A stretch of DNA of 64,000 nucleotides from Geovibrio ferrireducens (lineage in GTDB: Bacteria > Chrysiogenota > Deferribacteres > Deferribacterales > Geovibrionaceae), in the NCBI RefSeq assembly GCF_026226615.1, contig NZ_JAJAPB010000015.1, positions 1-64,000 on the forward strand, read 5' to 3'. This document shows, piece by piece, positions 61,196-64,000 of the stretch. Within the stretch, counting starts at the first letter, position 1; the number at the start of each line of letters is the position of its first letter. A program made the position numbers and the translations under genes. Below the pieces are notes generated by a model. The model was not told where the DNA came from. It saw only the letters and a program-made list of their open reading frames with translations, and did not search any database.

Positions 61196-63109
61196 ATGCA
61201 TTTGGAGGTCTTGATACTTCTCGGGCCGTTGGTTGCTTTTCTTATCAACGGTCTGTTCGGAAGGCTCTACATCAAAAATAACGCGCACTTCGTCGCGATT
61301 GCGGGTGTCGGTCTTTCATGGATTGTGTCAATCATCACTTTTTTCAGAGTGATGGGCGGGCACAGTGTGGATGCCACCCTATATAACTGGGTTGTTGCGG
61401 GCAAATACAGTGTTCCCTTCGGAATACTTGTGGATCCGCTTACTGCAATAATGCTCATAGTCGTTACCACCGTCAGCACGATGGTGCACATCTACTCCAT
61501 GGGCTATATGCATGACGATGAGGGATACTGGAGATTCTTTACCTATCTTTCAGTGTTCACCTTCTCAATGCTCATTCTCGTTATGGGGAACAACTTCCTC
61601 ATGCTTTTCGTGGGCTGGGAGCTTGTGGGTCTTTCTTCTTACCTGCTTATCGGCTTCTGGTTCTATAAAAAGAGCGCTGCGGACGCATGTAAGAAAGCTT
61701 TCGTAATGAACAGGGTCGGGGACTTCGGTTTCTACATAGGCCTTCTGCTCGTTATCATAACATTTAAAGGTCTTAACTACAGCGACGCTTTCCAGTATGA
61801 GTCCATCCAGGCGATAAAAGCCAGCACATATACTGTGTTCGGCATGCAGTTCAGCCTGATAGACCTTATGACGCTCGGCCTCTTCTGCGGCGCTATGGGT
61901 AAATCAGCCCAGTTCCCGCTGCATACCTGGCTTCCTGACGCTATGGAAGGCCCCACACCCGTTTCGGCACTTATCCACGCCGCAACGATGGTTACCGCAG
62001 GGGTTTACATGGTTGCGCGCTGCAACGCTCTGTTCTCAGAGGCGCACATAACCAGCATGCTTGTTGTTTATGTGGGTATGTTCACCGCACTTCTCGGCGC
62101 TACAATCGGTCTTACCCAGTATGACCTTAAGCGCATACTCGCTTACTCAACCGTTTCGCAGCTTGGCTACATGATAATGGCCACAGGTGTGGGCGCATAT
62201 GTTGCGGGTATATTCCACCTGTTTACACACGCTTTCTTCAAAGGTCTTCTCTTCCTCTGCTCAGGTTCCGTTATGCACGCTATGCACGGCGACCTTGATG
62301 TGAGAAAGATGGGCGGTCTGAAAAAGAAAATGCCCATTACATACTGGACTTACCTCATAGGCTGTATAGCCATTGCAGGTATTCCTCCCCTTGCGGGCTT
62401 CTGGTCAAAGGATGAAATCCTCGCCATGACCTTCGCAAACGGTCACATGTTCCCATGGTTCGTGGCGACTGTTGTTGCGGGCATGACGGCTTTCTATATG
62501 TTCCGCTCCTTCTTCCTTGTGTTTGAGGGAACACCCAGAAACCAGCATATGCACGACCATGCTCACGAATCTCCCGTTACTATGACGGGGCCCCTTGTGT
62601 TCCTTGCCATCCTTTCTGTTCTGGCGGGCGCAGTATTCGGCTATCCGCTGGAAAACGGCTTCATACACCACTTCCTCGGACCGGTACTTACTCCTGAGGG
62701 AGCGCATCCGCACCACCTTGAGCATTCAACAGCGCTTATGCTGATGGTACTCTCCATAGTGGTTGCTGCTGCGGGCATATTCATAAGCTGGCTGTACTAC
62801 ATTAAAGTTCCCTCGCTGCCGGGAAAAACTGTCAAGGCATTCAAGCCCGTACATACCTTCTTCTACAACAAGTGGTTCTTTGACGAGCTTTATGACGCGA
62901 TTATCGTTTTCCCCATAGTGACCATCTCCAGATTCCTGTGGAGAGGCTTTGACGTAAACGTAATAGACTTCACCGTAAACGCATTCGGAAAGGTTCCGAT
63001 GTTCATCGGCGGAGTGGCAAGACACCTGCAGACAGGACGCATGCAGACATACATCTTTACGATGGTTGTCGGCGTGATTGTGCTGTTCACAATATTCTAC
63101 ACGGTATAA
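61196..63109 (+). CDS. nuoL: NADH-quinone oxidoreductase subunit L
   Basis: 637-residue antiporter-like proton channel subunit with its long lateral helix at the C-terminus. GWELVGLSSYLLIGFW and GKSAQFPLHTWLPDAMEGPT carry the conserved Glu and Lys; LIHAATMVTAGVYMV follows. A histidine-rich loop (NQHMHDHAHES, HPHHLEHS) lies near 460-510. Confidence 0.97.
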   Translation: MHLEVLILLGPLVAFLINGLFGRLYIKNNAHFVAIAGVGLSWIVSIITFFRVMGGHSVDATLYNWVVAGKYSVPFGILVDPLTAIMLIVVTTVSTMVHIYSMGYMHDDEGYWRFFTYLSVFTFSMLILVMGNNFLMLFVGWELVGLSSYLLIGFWFYKKSAADACKKAFVMNRVGDFGFYIGLLLVIITFKGLNYSDAFQYESIQAIKASTYTVFGMQFSLIDLMTLGLFCGAMGKSAQFPLHTWLPDAMEGPTPVSALIHAATMVTAGVYMVARCNALFSEAHITSMLVVYVGMFTALLGATIGLTQYDLKRILAYSTVSQLGYMIMATGVGAYVAGIFHLFTHAFFKGLLFLCSGSVMHAMHGDLDVRKMGGLKKKMPITYWTYLIGCIAIAGIPPLAGFWSKDEILAMTFANGHMFPWFVATVVAGMTAFYMFRSFFLVFEGTPRNQHMHDHAHESPVTMTGPLVFLAILSVLAGAVFGYPLENGFIHHFLGPVLTPEGAHPHHLEHSTALMLMVLSIVVAAAGIFISWLYYIKVPSLPGKTVKAFKPVHTFFYNKWFFDELYDAIIVFPIVTISRFLWRGFDVNVIDFTVNAFGKVPMFIGGVARHLQTGRMQTYIFTMVVGVIVLFTIFYTV

Positions 63110-63123
63110 GGGGGAGTTAAGAG

Positions 63124-64000
63124 ATGATGGAAAACATCCTTTCAATACTGATTTTCTTCCCGCTGGTAGCCGCTTTTGTCATCTTCCTGTTTCTCAGGGG
63201 CGGTAAAACCACTATGTGGGCGACTTTCATCGCCACAATTATTGAGTTCATCCTCACTATACCGCTGATGACCTCATTTGATAAGACGACTGCGGCAATG
63301 CAGTTCGTTGAAAAGGCGGACTGGATTCCCGCACTGGGCATTCAGTACTATGTAGGGGTCGACGGAATATCAATACTCATGATCTTCCTCACTACCCTGC
63401 TTACGGCTATTGCGGTTCTCGGCTCCTTCACATACATCCAGAAGCGCCAGAGGGAGTTCTATCTCGCTCTGCTTGTGCTGGAAACCGGAATGGTCGGCGT
63501 GTTCCTTGCCCTTGACTTCTTCCTTTTCTACATCTTCTGGGAAGCTATGCTCATACCCATGTACCTTATAATAGGCGTATGGGGCGGAAAAAGAAGGATC
63601 TACGCAGCGGTTAAGTTCTTCCTTTACACCCTTGCGGGTTCAGTGCTGATGATGCTTGCAATCATTGCCCTGTTCTTCAAACACGGTGAAATCACTGGGA
63701 TATACACTTTTGACATTATGGCTATCACCGCTCAGGCTGTTAAATACACTGCGGGATTCCAGACTGTTATATTCCTTGCTTTCTTCCTCGGCTTTGCCAT
63801 CAAGGTTCCCATGTTCCCGGTACATACATGGCTCCCCGATGCGCACGTTGAGGCGCCCACGGCAGGTTCAGTCATACTTGCGGGCGTACTGCTTAAAATG
63901 GGTACATACGGCTTCCTGAGATTCTGCCTCCCGATTACCCCGGCAGCTTCCATAAGCTTTATGCCCTTTGTCGCTATCCTCTCTGTGATTGCGATTGTTT
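63124..64000 (+). CDS. nuoM: NADH-quinone oxidoreductase subunit M, 3'-truncated by the window
   Basis: The frame is open from ATG 63124 to the right edge (292 codons visible). It opens MMENILSILIFFPLVAAF and contains FWEAMLIPMYLIIGVWGGKR and the conserved IKVPMFPVHTWLPDAHVEAP. A GGGGGAG site lies nine bases before the ATG. nuoN presumably follows beyond the window. Third antiporter-like subunit. Confidence 0.95.
   Translation, partial: MMENILSILIFFPLVAAFVIFLFLRGGKTTMWATFIATIIEFILTIPLMTSFDKTTAAMQFVEKADWIPALGIQYYVGVDGISILMIFLTTLLTAIAVLGSFTYIQKRQREFYLALLVLETGMVGVFLALDFFLFYIFWEAMLIPMYLIIGVWGGKRRIYAAVKFFLYTLAGSVLMMLAIIALFFKHGEITGIYTFDIMAITAQAVKYTAGFQTVIFLAFFLGFAIKVPMFPVHTWLPDAHVEAPTAGSVILAGVLLKMGTYGFLRFCLPITPAASISFMPFVAILSVIAIV

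Noticed and set aside
60416-61288. Minus-strand 290-codon frame opposite nuoJ and nuoK
   Set aside because: Highly hydrophilic mirror of two hydrophobic membrane genes; no domain seen.

Overview
The window looks like a chromosomal segment of a Gram-negative, anaerobically respiring bacterium. It carries a DMSO-reductase-family molybdoenzyme, a tetraheme c-type cytochrome, a TonB-dependent receptor, LL-diaminopimelate aminotransferase, a full nuo (complex I) operon and many ferredoxin-type proteins. The gene mix recalls Deferribacterota (Geovibrio/Denitrovibrio/Seleniivibrio type), but that is an inference from gene content and not a database result. Base composition is moderate and fairly even, except for one very AT-rich insert near 37.9-39.8 kb.

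Layout. 0-3.4 kb: 3'-part of a molybdopterin oxidoreductase catalytic subunit and its iron-sulfur subunit. 3.6-9.2 kb: a siderophore-type esterase, a SIMPL protein, a HAD hydrolase, an AraC/DMT exporter pair and threonine ammonia-lyase. 9.2-10.4 kb: accessory pocket with an integrase remnant, a toxin-antitoxin pair and a four-tRNA operon (Lys-Glu-Val-Asp) with a clear promoter and terminator. 10.6-14.3 kb: aminotransferase-hisZ-purA operon. 14.25-14.77 kb: a gene-free stretch with a duplicated 35-base repeat and a candidate small RNA. 15-16.7 kb: two proteins of unknown function and a decaying MntA/HepT module. 16.7-25.4 kb: housekeeping and repair genes (FAD dehydrogenase, phosphodiesterase, cca-FAH-YkgJ-coaE operon, mltD, nth-Lrp-GT2). 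25.5-29.1 kb: cysE-iscR-nifS-MFS operon and a small ferredoxin. 29.3-37.1 kb: Nudix hydrolase, two tandem ankyrin proteins, tetraheme cytochrome, hemW, GT4, MscS and polyphosphate:AMP phosphotransferase, the last six forming one tightly overlapped leftward set. 37.2-39.8 kb: racemase, then the AT-rich TcmP/Gp37-Gp68 pair. 39.8-42.9 kb: dapL, CDF transporter and a DUF2232-like membrane protein. 43-48.5 kb: metal-chelate uptake set (TonB receptor, methyltransferase, binding protein) and an MFS transporter preceded by a 19-codon polyproline leader ORF. 48.6-51.6 kb: rpsF-ssb-rpsR, dienelactone hydrolase and rluD. 51.75-64 kb: nuoABCDEFGHIJKLM, running off the right edge.

The most unusual items are the TcmP/three-Cys-motif pair, whose biochemistry I do not know to be established; the polyproline leader peptide with its own promoter and palindrome; a small-RNA candidate with consensus-like promoter and terminator; a DmsB-like subunit in which an Ile replaces one cluster cysteine, as the Trp does in NarH; and a NuoF with extra ferredoxin domains, one of which lacks an expected cysteine. 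Everything here comes from reading the sequence; no searches were run.
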